Source of the DNA: Clostridium_AM sp900759715
GTDB taxonomy: Bacteria > Bacillota > Clostridia > Clostridiales > Clostridiaceae
DNA length: 64,000 nt
Assembly (NCBI GenBank): GCA_900759715.1
Contig: CAAEXF010000039.1
Location: 32,778-96,777, forward strand
Direction: 5' to 3'
Shown: positions 50,449 to 59,696 of the stretch, in pieces
Position numbering within the stretch: the first letter of the stretch is position 1
Layout: every line of letters begins with the position of its first letter
Program-made: the position numbers and the translations under genes
The notes under the pieces: generated by a model
What the model saw: only the letters and a program-made list of their open reading frames with translations
The model's database searches: none
What the model was told of the DNA's origin: nothing

Positions 50449-51417
50449 ATGAAAAAGATAGTGCCTTTATTAATAGCTACAGCCATGATTTTTAGTGGAT
50501 GTGGTTCTACTAAAAATACTTCAAATGAAAACACTAAGACTTCCTCAACACCTCAAGAAATATACATTTTTGCAGGTAAAGTACAAGCAGATAACTCAGT
50601 AAACCTAATGACAAAACTTCCTGCAAAAGTTGCAGAAGTGAAAGTAGACGTTGGAAGTAAGGTTAATGCAGGAGATCCTATTATTGTTTTAGATACTCAG
50701 GATATTCAAGCCCAAGTAAATCAAGCGCAGGCAGCGGTAGAAACAGCTCAAGCTGGTTTAGATAAAGTTAAAACTGGTTCAAGGCCAGAACAAATAGCTT
50801 CAACTGAGGCTTTATTACAAGGGGAACAAAAGGCATACGAACTTGCACAGACTGCTTATGATCGTCAAAAAGAATTATATGACGGTGGATTTGTTTCAAA
50901 GCAAGACTTAGAGAAACTAGAGGGTCCAGTTGCATCAGCTAAGTCTCAATATGAATCAGTACAGCATCAGTTAGAGCAATTAAAAAATGGTGCAACTCCA
51001 CAGGATGTAAATGCTGCAGCAGCAGCTGTGAAACAAGCTCAAGCGGCTGTTGAAACAGCAAAGGCTAATTTAAATTATGGAACTATTGCATCACCTATAT
51101 CAGGAACTGTTACTGCTAAAAATATAAATGTAGGTGAAATGGCAATAACAGGACAAAACCTTGTTACTATAGTTAATAGTGGACAGCTTCATATAGATGG
51201 TTATGTGCCTTCAGATTTAGTAACACAATTAAAAGTTGGACAACCTGTTATAGTAAAAGTATCTGACGTATCGGATAAGAAGTTTCAAGGAGAAATATCT
51301 GTAATAGATCCTCAAATCGATACACGCAACAAGCAAGTACTAGTTAAGGTAACGATTAAGGATGGTAATGATGCTTTAAAACCAGGAATGTTTGCAGAAA
51401 TAGGATTAAATAAGTAA
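50449..51417 (+). CDS. Membrane-fusion lipoprotein of an efflux system (HlyD/RND-type)
   Basis: 322 residues. A lipoprotein signal ends in FSGCGS, so it is tethered outside the membrane. The lipoyl-like halves are at LPAKVAEVKVDVGSKVNAGD and YGTIASPISGTVTAKNINVG, separated by a long alpha-helical hairpin (about 85-200, rich in QAQAAVETAQA-type repeats), then a beta-barrel part (KVGQPVIVKVSDVSDKKFQG). It is a periplasmic-adaptor-type protein in a single-membrane organism. Start ATG 50449 has AAGGAGG upstream; the frame opens 54 bases earlier inside the repeat. A second adaptor and an MFS pump follow. Confidence 0.88.
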   Translation: MKKIVPLLIATAMIFSGCGSTKNTSNENTKTSSTPQEIYIFAGKVQADNSVNLMTKLPAKVAEVKVDVGSKVNAGDPIIVLDTQDIQAQVNQAQAAVETAQAGLDKVKTGSRPEQIASTEALLQGEQKAYELAQTAYDRQKELYDGGFVSKQDLEKLEGPVASAKSQYESVQHQLEQLKNGATPQDVNAAAAAVKQAQAAVETAKANLNYGTIASPISGTVTAKNINVGEMAITGQNLVTIVNSGQLHIDGYVPSDLVTQLKVGQPVIVKVSDVSDKKFQGEISVIDPQIDTRNKQVLVKVTIKDGNDALKPGMFAEIGLNK

Positions 51418-51434
51418 GGGTAGGTGAAGCAGGT

Positions 51435-52088
51435 ATGAAATCAAAAAGAAAAGCATTAATAACAGCAGTACTAGCATTAATGGTAATAGCTATGGCGGGA
51501 GTTGGAACGTATTACTGGTATAATAATACTTACTACGTTTCTACTGAAGATGCAACGGTTACCTCTGATTTAGTTAAATCAGGTCCGCAAATTTCTGGAA
51601 AGCTATTAGAACTTTATGTAAATGAAGGTCAACATGTTGAAAAGGGACAGATAATAGCTAGACAGGATATGGGAACTCTACCTGATACAAGTTTAGAGAT
51701 GTCAATTGTTAGAGCACCAATTACCGGTACTGTAATTAAAAAACAAGGAACAGTAGGCGAAATAGTTTCGCCAGGACAATCACTAGCTATAATGATAGAT
51801 CCATCTGCTATTTATATAAATGCCAATATAGAAGAAACAAAATTAGAAAAATTAAAAATAGGGCAACCAGTAGATATTACAGTAGATGAGTATGGTGGCA
51901 GTAAACTAACTGGAAAGGTTCAATCTATAGGAGAAGCGACAGCAGCAACATTCTCATTACTTCCTACTTCTTCAGGAGGAACCTTTACCAAGGTTACACA
52001 AAAAGTTCCTGTAAAAATTAAGCTTGATAAATATAATGTCAAATTGCAACCAGGAATAAGCGTAGTTGCTAAAATACATGTTAAATAA
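51435..52088 (+). CDS. Short EmrA-like membrane-fusion protein
   Basis: 217 residues with one N-terminal membrane helix (ALITAVLALMVIAMAGVGTY). The two lipoyl halves (SGKLLELYVNEGQHVEKGQI and VRAPITGTVIKKQGTVGEIV) are nearly adjacent, so the long coiled-coil arm of classical EmrA is missing. A beta-barrel segment (KLKIGQPVDITVDEYGG) follows. It probably works with the MFS pump that starts 31 bases later and with the lipoprotein before it. AGGTGAAG precedes the ATG. Confidence 0.86.
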   Translation: MKSKRKALITAVLALMVIAMAGVGTYYWYNNTYYVSTEDATVTSDLVKSGPQISGKLLELYVNEGQHVEKGQIIARQDMGTLPDTSLEMSIVRAPITGTVIKKQGTVGEIVSPGQSLAIMIDPSAIYINANIEETKLEKLKIGQPVDITVDEYGGSKLTGKVQSIGEATAATFSLLPTSSGGTFTKVTQKVPVKIKLDKYNVKLQPGISVVAKIHVK

Positions 52089-52119
52089 ATATTACTGCAT
52101 ATAAAGGCAGGTGATTTTG

Positions 52120-53709
52120 ATGGAAAATGAGAAGGAAGCTTCTTTTTATAAATGGTTAGCGCTTAGTGTAGTAGTTATAGGTACCTTCATGTCAATATTA
52201 GACAGTAGTATTGTAAATATAGCTATACCTAAGATGATGGCAGTTTATGGGGTATCGATAGACCAAATAAATTGGGTATTAACTTCTTATATGCTAACAC
52301 TAGGAGCTGTAATACCTCTAACAGGATATTTAGGAGATACTTTTGGAACTAAAAAAATTTATATTTTTGCTTTAGCTCTATTCACTATAGGTTCTTTCTT
52401 ATGTGGATTTGCATGGAATGTTACATCTATGATAATAGCCAGGGTTATACAGGGTATAGGCGGCGGAATGATCATGCCAGTAGGCATGTCTATAATATAT
52501 GAGATATTTCCACTAGAGAAAAGAGGGATGGCCTTAGGTTTCTGGGGAATTGCTGCAATGGCAGCTCCTGCTATTGGACCAACTTTTGGTGGATATATAA
52601 TACAGTATTTAGATTGGAGACTAATATTCTATATAAATGTCCCAATAGGTATAGTAGGGGTAATCTTTGCAGGTTTAATATTAAAGGATCGTCCACTTAA
52701 TTTGGGGAAAAAGCTGGATTACATAGGAGTGATTACTTCTGTAATTGGTATGGTATCGCTTCTTTACGTTCTCGGGGAAGGTTCAAGTATAGATTGGTCT
52801 GATGTAAAGTATCCTATATTGATTGTACTAGGTATTTTCAGTTTGGTACTATTTGTTATAAATGAGCTTACAATTGATGAACCTTTATTAGATTTAAGAG
52901 TACTTAAAATATTTCCTTTCTCCTTAAGTATCATTATATCAGCAGTATTAAATATGGCGTTATATGGTGGAATTATGCTGATACCTCTATATTTACAAAA
53001 TATAAGAGGATATTCTGCAATGCAAACAGGTATGCTTATGTTTCCTAGTGCCATAGTAACAGGGATAATGATGCCTATTAGTGGAAAGCTATTTGATAAA
53101 ATTGGAGCTAGACCTCTAGTTATAAGTGGAGTAGGTATATTAGCATATGTCTCTTATGAGTTATCTAAAATTACATTAACCACTGATCCAAATACTATTA
53201 AGTGGCTTTTAATGGCTAGAGGTTTTGGAATTGGACTTGCTATGATGCCATCATCAACAGAGGGAATGAATCAGGTTCCAAAGCAGTTAGTTGGTCGTGC
53301 ATCTGCGTTATCCAATACAATTAGACAGGTTGCTGGTTCTTTGAGTGTAACTATACTTACTACAATTTTAAAAAATAGACAAACTTCTAATTACTATGGA
53401 TTAGCTGAGAGATTTACAAGCTTTAATCCTTTTAATACGGATTATCTAAAAGGACTTCAGGGATATTTTATGGGAACTGGTATGCCACAGGGGAGTGCGC
53501 AGGGTGTAGCTCAAACAGTTGCTTATGGACAGATACAGAAAATGGCCTTTTTATATGCAATGAATGATACATTGTTAGTTACAGTTTTTGCGGCCATAGT
53601 AGTAATTCCTTTAGGAATGTTGATTAAAAGAAAGAAATCTGGGAAAGTTGTAGGTAATGACAAAGTATTAACTAAAGGAGATGTGTCAGGTGAACCAGCA
53701 ACTAACTAA
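52120..53709 (+). CDS. DHA2-family (EmrB/QacA) multidrug MFS transporter
   Basis: 529 residues and about 14 membrane helices. It exports lipophilic compounds by proton antiport. SILDSSIVNIAIPKMMAVYG is the DHA2 motif D1 in helix 1, INWVLTSYMLTLGAVIPLTG follows, LGDTFGTKKIYIFAL is motif A, and GFWGIAAMAAPAIGPTFGGY is motif C of antiporters. I start at ATG 52120 behind AGGTG. It is the pump of an operon with two adaptors and a MarR regulator, whose start overlaps its end by 20 bases. Confidence 0.93.
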   Translation: MENEKEASFYKWLALSVVVIGTFMSILDSSIVNIAIPKMMAVYGVSIDQINWVLTSYMLTLGAVIPLTGYLGDTFGTKKIYIFALALFTIGSFLCGFAWNVTSMIIARVIQGIGGGMIMPVGMSIIYEIFPLEKRGMALGFWGIAAMAAPAIGPTFGGYIIQYLDWRLIFYINVPIGIVGVIFAGLILKDRPLNLGKKLDYIGVITSVIGMVSLLYVLGEGSSIDWSDVKYPILIVLGIFSLVLFVINELTIDEPLLDLRVLKIFPFSLSIIISAVLNMALYGGIMLIPLYLQNIRGYSAMQTGMLMFPSAIVTGIMMPISGKLFDKIGARPLVISGVGILAYVSYELSKITLTTDPNTIKWLLMARGFGIGLAMMPSSTEGMNQVPKQLVGRASALSNTIRQVAGSLSVTILTTILKNRQTSNYYGLAERFTSFNPFNTDYLKGLQGYFMGTGMPQGSAQGVAQTVAYGQIQKMAFLYAMNDTLLVTVFAAIVVIPLGMLIKRKKSGKVVGNDKVLTKGDVSGEPATN

Positions 53710-54142
53710 TTATGCAGAAGAATTTGTTGACATCTTTAGATCTTTGCATAAAAGTTTTAAATCACACATTATAAAAGAAGCTTGTAATTACGGCTTTACG
53801 GTTCCACAGGTATTACTTATGCATGAGTTATATCATAATCCAGGGATTACTTTAAACGAGTTAAGCAAAAAACTCAGTCTATCTAAAAGTACTGTTTCTG
53901 GAATTATTGATAGACTGGAAAAGAACGAATATATAGTAAAAGAGATTCCCGAAGAGAATCGTAGAATAGTTAAAATATCATTATCGGAGAAAGCATTAAA
54001 GCATCAAAAATGGATTAATAATATTAAAACTCAACACTTATCAGAACTTTTTAATAAGTTAGGTTTAGAGGAGACAGAAAAAATTATTGATGCTTTTAGA
54101 AAACTAAATGATGTTGTGACAACTTATGATGAGAACAATTAA
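53690..54142 (+). CDS. MarR-family transcriptional regulator
   Basis: 150 residues. The winged helix reads GITLNELSKKLSLSKSTVSG, IIDRLEKNEYIVKEIPEENR with the wing arginines. MarR proteins repress efflux operons until a ligand binds. The start is GTG 53690, 9 bases after AAAGGAG; the ATG at 53681 would have no spacer. It is the last gene of the efflux operon, so the operon probably controls itself through the site at 50261-50276. A 20-bp hairpin follows. Confidence 0.9.
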   Translation: MNQQLTNYAEEFVDIFRSLHKSFKSHIIKEACNYGFTVPQVLLMHELYHNPGITLNELSKKLSLSKSTVSGIIDRLEKNEYIVKEIPEENRRIVKISLSEKALKHQKWINNIKTQHLSELFNKLGLEETEKIIDAFRKLNDVVTTYDENN

Positions 54143-54162
54143 AATACTTATAAAGTAATTAA

Positions 54163-54208
54163 TGAAGCCCTTTGAATAAGGAAAGTTATCCTTATTCAAA
54201 GGGCTTCA
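54163..54208. terminator. Bidirectional terminator between marR and the L,D-transpeptidase gene
   Basis: A perfect 20-bp stem (54163-54182 with 54189-54208) around six bases. It reaches into the end of the minus-strand gene. No long T-run follows. Confidence 0.75.
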
Positions 54209-54890
54209 TGCCAATAGCATTATAGAATTCTTTGTCTATGTCATGTGTCATGGAAAGCTTGTTATCTTTCCTAAATTTAATTATACAACTTTTCATACCC
54301 TCACCATAAATACCATCTAATCTTCCGGTATAATAGCCTCTGTGCATTAACCTTCTTTGGACTTCATACACATCTCCCCCAGTATCGCCTGGCAATAGGG
54401 TCCTAAATTTATTCCAATACAGCCCATAAGGACCTCCATAAATCACTACAGTTGTTCCACAATCAACATATTTATAAAGGTTTTCTATATCCTCATTAAA
54501 CATTCTAATACATCCAAGAGATTCAGCTCCTCCAATGGTTAAAGGCTTGTTGGTGCCATGTATTCCATATTTTCCCCAAGGGACACCAAGTTGCATCCAT
54601 CTTGTTCCAAATCCTTTTCCCCAGCCTGATTCTTTATTTATTATATTCCATGTGCCTATTGGAGAGGGAGTAGATTCTTTACCTCCTGCTACGGGATACT
54701 CTTTTACTATTGCGTGAGTATCATTGTCTATTAAATATAACCTAAGTTCTGTTAAATCTACCAATATGCCATATTTATTATTCGTGGTTGTATTTATTTT
54801 TGTTGTATAGGCTTTTGCAGTTATTAGTGGAAAATAAGTCAAAAATATTGCTAGCATTAATATTGATAATATAATTTTATGTTTTTTCAT
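54192..54890 (-). CDS. L,D-transpeptidase (YkuD) with peptidoglycan-binding domain
   Basis: 232 residues. An N-terminal signal peptide (about 1-28) is followed by the YkuD domain (about 40-155) with the catalytic set in YGIHGTNKPLTIGG and ESLGCIRMFNED (HGTN and S-x-GC-R). A C-terminal PG_binding_1 domain (GDTGGDVYEVQRRLMHRGYY) attaches it to the wall. It makes 3-3 cross-links in peptidoglycan, possibly in the spore or vegetative wall. It lies beside two other exported wall enzymes on the same strand. GAGGTG precedes the ATG. Confidence 0.93.
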   Translation of the reverse strand: MKKHKIILSILMLAIFLTYFPLITAKAYTTKINTTTNNKYGILVDLTELRLYLIDNDTHAIVKEYPVAGGKESTPSPIGTWNIINKESGWGKGFGTRWMQLGVPWGKYGIHGTNKPLTIGGAESLGCIRMFNEDIENLYKYVDCGTTVVIYGGPYGLYWNKFRTLLPGDTGGDVYEVQRRLMHRGYYTGRLDGIYGEGMKSCIIKFRKDNKLSMTHDIDKEFYNAIGMKPFE

Positions 54891-54971
54891 TTTAACACCT
54901 CAGCACAAATAAATATTAAAATCTTACCTTAATATTTTTTTACTATTTGTGCTTATTTACTCTTGTAAATT

Positions 54972-55697
54972 TTACCTTGATACTCTAAAGTGATATTCTG
55001 GAGTATCTGCTGTAATAACCTTAAATTCATATCCCTTACTTTTGTAATATTTTATTATTTTTGGAAGAGCTTCGCAGGTGGTTTTATTTGGTTGATCACA
55101 GTGAGCTAATAAAAATATTTTGTCTGGATTAATACATTTTTGAGTAGCTTCCCTAAATAGCTTATCTGGCGGAGTATTATAATCTATTCCATCTGATAAG
55201 CTTAAGTTCCAATCATATATTTTATAATTCTTGGAGTGTAGCTTTTCTAAAAGATCTTTGCTTAAGTGTTTTTTACTACCGGCTGGAAATCTTATTACTA
55301 CCGGTGAAAAACCAATAACTTTTTCCACTTCAGAAGCTGTTTTATCCATTTCATCTATAAAAGCCTTATCATTTGCATATATTTGTCTATATTTATGAGT
55401 ATAAGTATGAAGCCCGATACTGTGACCTTCCTCATGTATTCTTTTTAATGTTTGTTCTCTCCCATTAATTTTATAACCTACCACGAAAAAGGTGGCTTTT
55501 ACTTTTTCTTCTTTTAAAATATCTAAAATCTTATTAGTAACTACTGTACTTGGTCCATCATCAAAGGTTAAATATATAACTTTGCTATTCTCAGTAGATG
55601 CAGCGTTAACACTAGTAACTGCATAGTTATTGAAGATAAAAATAGCAAACAAAAACACTGATATGAAAATTATAGTTTTACTTTTTTTGGGTATCAT
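54972..55697 (-). CDS. Exported polysaccharide deacetylase
   Basis: 241 residues. A signal anchor (about 8-32) is followed by a NodB domain. The metal and catalytic residues are in IYLTFDDGPSTVVT, SIGLHTYTHKY (H-xxx-H), RFPAGSKKHL and FLLAHCDQ. It removes acetyl groups from N-acetylated sugars of peptidoglycan or another wall polymer outside the cell; PdaA-type function in the spore cortex is one option but is not shown. GGAGGTGA precedes the ATG at 55697. Confidence 0.92.
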   Translation of the reverse strand: MIPKKSKTIIFISVFLFAIFIFNNYAVTSVNAASTENSKVIYLTFDDGPSTVVTNKILDILKEEKVKATFFVVGYKINGREQTLKRIHEEGHSIGLHTYTHKYRQIYANDKAFIDEMDKTASEVEKVIGFSPVVIRFPAGSKKHLSKDLLEKLHSKNYKIYDWNLSLSDGIDYNTPPDKLFREATQKCINPDKIFLLAHCDQPNKTTCEALPKIIKYYKSKGYEFKVITADTPEYHFRVSR

Positions 55698-55744
55698 ACG
55701 CTCACCTCCATGTATAGGGCTTTGAGGTTAAAACTTCAAGGCCA

Positions 55745-57058
55745 TTACCCATTTATGTGTATTAAGAAAAATCTTATTTGGTTATCTCCCCAGCCTAAGT
55801 CCCATGGTACATGGTATCTATCAGTAGTATGAGAATTAATTAAAGGATATCCATGAGAATCCAAGCCTGTGACTACTCCAAAGTGATCAATATTTCCTTT
55901 CTTCTCGTAGCATACAAGATCTGCTAACTGTAACTTCCCAACTGTTCCTGTTGGCAAATCTGGCAAAGGAGCGGTTAATTCCTTAAAGGTACCTCTTTTA
56001 ATAACACTGCCCTTGCCGCTATATACTAAGTAGTTTTTTAATCCATCTGCATTTACCCAAGCAGAAGTTCCCTGGCTATTTCCCCATCTTGAATATTCGC
56101 AGCGCCAGGTATAATCCATAGGAATACCGCCAGCTTCTTTATCTCCAAGCACTTGAGATGCAAAGTTTGTGCAGTCTCCACCAATACCATTGAAGTCTTT
56201 ATATTTTTTATTATATTTAAAGTTATTACCGCTTCCCCAAGCAGCACCACAATATTTGTCGGCATATGCAGCGGCCTTATCTCTATCATAATAAAGTTTT
56301 TTATATGTTTGACTTGAGCTTTGAGAAGGTAGTATATGTTTTATATTCATAGCAGGTGAATTTGGCGGCGTAGGGGACTCTATATTGCTCTTTATATCTC
56401 CTGTATAAGCTTGAAGCGCGTCTTCAAAGCAGTCTGTATACCAATCATTATATATTAACCATTTATCATCTTTTTTAATTAGACTTAAAGTGTGTCTTAT
56501 TCCAACTCCAAAAGAATTTATAGCAGGAGTTTCATCTTTAGGATAAGTGTAATCGAACTTATAGCTTTCTTCTAAAGCTATCTTAACTAATTTTGTTCCA
56601 GGGTAGACTTTTTTTATTCTTACTGTAGATTGAACATTTGCAAATTTCATTCCCCGTTGATTAGACCAATCATGCAAATATTTAACACGTTTAGCTTCAT
56701 GTTCTAATGCCCATACACCATATTTTTGAGATGTGTCAAAATACTGTTTTAAAGATAATAAGTCACCGGTAATGAAGGCAGATGAACGCTTATTATATAT
56801 ATCTTCTACAGTTGTCTTTAATTCATTCTCATCATACCCGAAAGCTAGTAGGAATTTTGATAAACTTCTAGTGCTATTTGAAATCTTGTTCTTCTCATCT
56901 TTTGTGTAAGGATTTTCTACTGCAGAAGTACTACCCTGTTTACTAGAAGTAGCAGAAGCTATATACTTTCTTTGCAAGGAAAAAAATGTAATATTAATTG
57001 TGAGAATTACGATTACATATATAATGAATCTCCTTTTATAATTTAGTTTTCCATTCAA
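55745..57058 (-). CDS. Exported amidase-domain (Amidase_6) wall protein
   Basis: 437 residues. One N-terminal helix (RRFIIYVIVILTINITFFSL) serves as signal or anchor. The middle (about 60-230) is an uncharacterised NTF2-like stretch. The C-terminal domain begins at YDRDKAAAYADKYCG and has a papain-like site: Cys in GIGGDCTNFASQVL and His in GNIDHFGVVTG. This domain is annotated putative amidase and is common in sporulating Firmicutes. Start TTG 57058 lies six bases after GGAGGG; no ATG in frame has a better site. Confidence 0.87.
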   Translation of the reverse strand: MNGKLNYKRRFIIYVIVILTINITFFSLQRKYIASATSSKQGSTSAVENPYTKDEKNKISNSTRSLSKFLLAFGYDENELKTTVEDIYNKRSSAFITGDLLSLKQYFDTSQKYGVWALEHEAKRVKYLHDWSNQRGMKFANVQSTVRIKKVYPGTKLVKIALEESYKFDYTYPKDETPAINSFGVGIRHTLSLIKKDDKWLIYNDWYTDCFEDALQAYTGDIKSNIESPTPPNSPAMNIKHILPSQSSSQTYKKLYYDRDKAAAYADKYCGAAWGSGNNFKYNKKYKDFNGIGGDCTNFASQVLGDKEAGGIPMDYTWRCEYSRWGNSQGTSAWVNADGLKNYLVYSGKGSVIKRGTFKELTAPLPDLPTGTVGKLQLADLVCYEKKGNIDHFGVVTGLDSHGYPLINSHTTDRYHVPWDLGWGDNQIRFFLIHING

Positions 57059-57381
57059 GATAGACCCTCCTTATGCTAAATTATGTTAATAATCGCTTAG
57101 TTATATAGGTTTACTTTAGTATTTACCTTTTTAGTTGTTTTAATATGGACATTATATAAAATGTAACCTTTAATTTCTTCCACAGTATTAGTTATTTGGT
57201 GCATATAGTTTTTTTTGCATATTAAGTATTTTAATATATAATATTTACATATAATTTAAATTTGATTATGCCTTATGAGAATAATAAATCTACAAAGTCG
57301 CTAACGCATTTAAGAATCCTGTGTTATAGATTTGGAGCAGTAAACAAATAATAGTATTAATATTTTTAGGGAGTGATATAT
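57059..57381. other. Divergent intergenic region
   Basis: AT-rich, without a reading frame, RNA fold or repeat that I can support. It must hold the promoters of the wall-enzyme genes (minus) and of the cysteine desulfurase gene (plus), but I cannot place them with confidence. Confidence 0.5.
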
Positions 57382-58518
57382 ATGGAAGTTTACTTTGATA
57401 ATAGTGCAACAACCAAGCCCTACGATGAAGTAATGGAAGTTATAATAGATACAATGAAAAACTATTATGGGAATCCATCTTCAGCTCATACATTAGGACT
57501 GAAAGCAGAAGGAAAGATGAACGAGAGTAGGCAGATAGTTGCAGATACTTTGGGATGTAGTAGAGAAGAGGTTGTATTTACATCAGGTGGCAGTGAAAGT
57601 AATAATTTTTTAATAAGAGGTTTTATAAAAGAAGGTGCTCATGTAATAACAACTAAAATAGAGCATCCTAGTATAATAGGTACTTGTAGGCAATTGGAAA
57701 GTGAAGGTATCAGAGTTACATATCTGAATGTAGACAACAATGGTAGAATAGATTTAGATGAACTAGATAAAAGTATAAATAAAGATACTCAAATGGTAAG
57801 TATTATGCATGTAAATAATGAAATTGGCACAGTTCAGGATATTGAAAAAATAGGTAAACTTATAAAAGAAAAAAGTAGCAAGATTAAGTTTCATGTAGAT
57901 GCTGTACAAAGTTATGGAAAATATAAAATTAATGTAAAAAAATATAATATAGATTTATTGTCTGCTAGTGGACATAAAATTCATGGTCCAAGAGGAATTG
58001 GAATAGCTTATGTTAGAAAAGGACTTATGCCTAAACCTTTAATATTTGGTGGCGGGCAAGAAAGAAGCCTTAGGTCCGGTACGGAAAACCTTGCAGCAAT
58101 GGTTGGTTTTGCAAAGGCTGCAGAAAAAATATATAAAAATTTGGAAGAAAACTATAAAAAAGTGGCTGAAGTTAAGAATTATTTTATAGGCAAGCTGCAA
58201 AGCATATCAGATGCAAAAATTAATAGTAGTGGTGAAGAATATTCTCCTTATGTATTAAGTGTTTCTTTTAGAGGCGTCAGAGGTGAAGTATTGCTTCATT
58301 CGCTGGAAGCAAAGGGAATATATGTGTCAACCGGCTCTGCATGCTCAGCTAAAGGTAACAAGGAAAGTCATGTATTACATGCAATAATGCTAAAACCTGA
58401 AGAAATTCAGGGAACTATAAGATTTAGTTTTTCAGAATATAACACAAAAGAAGAGGTTGACTACACAATAGAAAACTTAGATAAATCATTAAAATTTTTG
58501 AGGAGAGTTAGCAAATGA
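57382..58518 (+). CDS. Cysteine desulfurase (NifS/IscS family)
   Basis: 378 residues. It takes sulfur from cysteine with PLP and passes it on as a persulfide. VYFDNSATTKPYDEV, TSGGSESNNFLIRG, LLSASGHKIHGPRGIGIAYV (PLP lysine) and VSTGSACSAKGN (persulfide cysteine) are all present. Its last bases overlap thiI (ATGA), as with the NifZ-ThiI pair of Bacillus, so its main client is likely ThiI. ATG 57382 follows GGGAGTG; an ATG nine bases earlier lacks spacing. Confidence 0.94.
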   Translation: MEVYFDNSATTKPYDEVMEVIIDTMKNYYGNPSSAHTLGLKAEGKMNESRQIVADTLGCSREEVVFTSGGSESNNFLIRGFIKEGAHVITTKIEHPSIIGTCRQLESEGIRVTYLNVDNNGRIDLDELDKSINKDTQMVSIMHVNNEIGTVQDIEKIGKLIKEKSSKIKFHVDAVQSYGKYKINVKKYNIDLLSASGHKIHGPRGIGIAYVRKGLMPKPLIFGGGQERSLRSGTENLAAMVGFAKAAEKIYKNLEENYKKVAEVKNYFIGKLQSISDAKINSSGEEYSPYVLSVSFRGVRGEVLLHSLEAKGIYVSTGSACSAKGNKESHVLHAIMLKPEEIQGTIRFSFSEYNTKEEVDYTIENLDKSLKFLRRVSK

Positions 58519-59654
58519 AGAAACTTTTATTAGTAAAATATGCACCAGAAATATTTTTAAAAGGATTAAACAAAGGTAAATTTGAAAGAAAGTTAATTGA
58601 TAACATTAAGAGTGTATTAAAGGATTTAAAATATGATTTCGTTAATGATACAGGAAGATGGTTTTTAGAATTTGAAGATATAGAGGAAGGGCTAAAGAGA
58701 GTAAAAAGAGTATTTGGAGTTTCAGAAGTATGTATTGTAACAGAAGTAGAAGCTGATATGGAAGAAATAAAAAAACAAGCATTAAAAGAGGCAGCAGATA
58801 TTAAGACGGATACATTTAAAGTTCAAACAAACAGAGCTAACAAAAGTTTTCCTGGAACTTCTATGGATATAAGCAGGGAAGTAGGAGCGTATATCCTAAT
58901 GAATAGTGAAGAATTGAAGGTTGACGTGAATAATCCTAAGGGTGTTATAAATATAGAGATAAGAGAAAAAGCATATGTATATTCTAAAAGAGTAAAAGCA
59001 GCAGGAGGAATGCCTTACGGTACTAACGGAAGTACAATGCTTATGCTTTCCGGTGGTATTGATTCACCAGTTGCAGGATATATGATGGCTAGACGTGGAG
59101 TCCAGTTAAATTGTGTTTATTTCCACAGTCACCCTTATACCAGTGAGAGGGCAAAGGAAAAAGTTAAAGATCTTGCAAATATATTAAAGAGTTATACTGG
59201 AGATGTTAAGTTATATGTAGCGCCTTTTACAGAAATACAAATGCAGATAATTGAAAAATGTAGAGAGGATGAACTTACTATAATAATGAGAAGATTTATG
59301 ATGAGAGTAGCTTGTAGACTTGCAGAACTAAAAGGAATAAATTCTGTAACTACTGGCGAAAGCATAGGTCAGGTAGCAAGCCAGACCATGGAAGGACTTG
59401 TTGTAAGTAATGATGTTGCTGACAGACCAGTATTCAGACCGTTAATTGCTATGGATAAAGTTGATATAATGGATAAAGCGAGAGAAATAGACACCTATGA
59501 AACCTCTATATTGCCTTATGAAGATTGTTGCACTATTTTTGTGCCTAAACATCCAAAAACAAAGCCAAGATTAGATGAAATAAGAAAGTCGGAAAGTGTT
59601 TTAGATATAGAAAAGCTTGTAGAAGATTCAGTTGCAAATTGTGAAGTTTATTAA
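58515..59654 (+). CDS. thiI: tRNA 4-thiouridine synthase ThiI
   Basis: 379 residues. It makes 4-thiouridine at position 8 of tRNA. An N-terminal ferredoxin-like/THUMP part (about 1-165) is followed by the PP-loop ATPase (LMLSGGIDSPVAGYMMARRG). The rhodanese domain of the E. coli enzyme is absent, as in Bacillus, where the desulfurase next door supplies sulfur directly. EDCCTIFVPKHPKTKP near the end is family-typical. It overlaps the desulfurase gene by four bases. Confidence 0.95.
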   Translation: MKKLLLVKYAPEIFLKGLNKGKFERKLIDNIKSVLKDLKYDFVNDTGRWFLEFEDIEEGLKRVKRVFGVSEVCIVTEVEADMEEIKKQALKEAADIKTDTFKVQTNRANKSFPGTSMDISREVGAYILMNSEELKVDVNNPKGVINIEIREKAYVYSKRVKAAGGMPYGTNGSTMLMLSGGIDSPVAGYMMARRGVQLNCVYFHSHPYTSERAKEKVKDLANILKSYTGDVKLYVAPFTEIQMQIIEKCREDELTIIMRRFMMRVACRLAELKGINSVTTGESIGQVASQTMEGLVVSNDVADRPVFRPLIAMDKVDIMDKAREIDTYETSILPYEDCCTIFVPKHPKTKPRLDEIRKSESVLDIEKLVEDSVANCEVY

Positions 59655-59662
59655 AGATAATA

Positions 59663-59694
59663 TAAGGTTCAAAGCCATTAAGCTTTGAACCTTA
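59663..59694. terminator. Bidirectional terminator between thiI and the cupredoxin gene
   Basis: TAAGGTTCAAAGC and GCTTTGAACCTTA form a perfect 13-bp stem around six bases between two converging genes. Confidence 0.8.
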
Positions 59695-59696
59695 TG

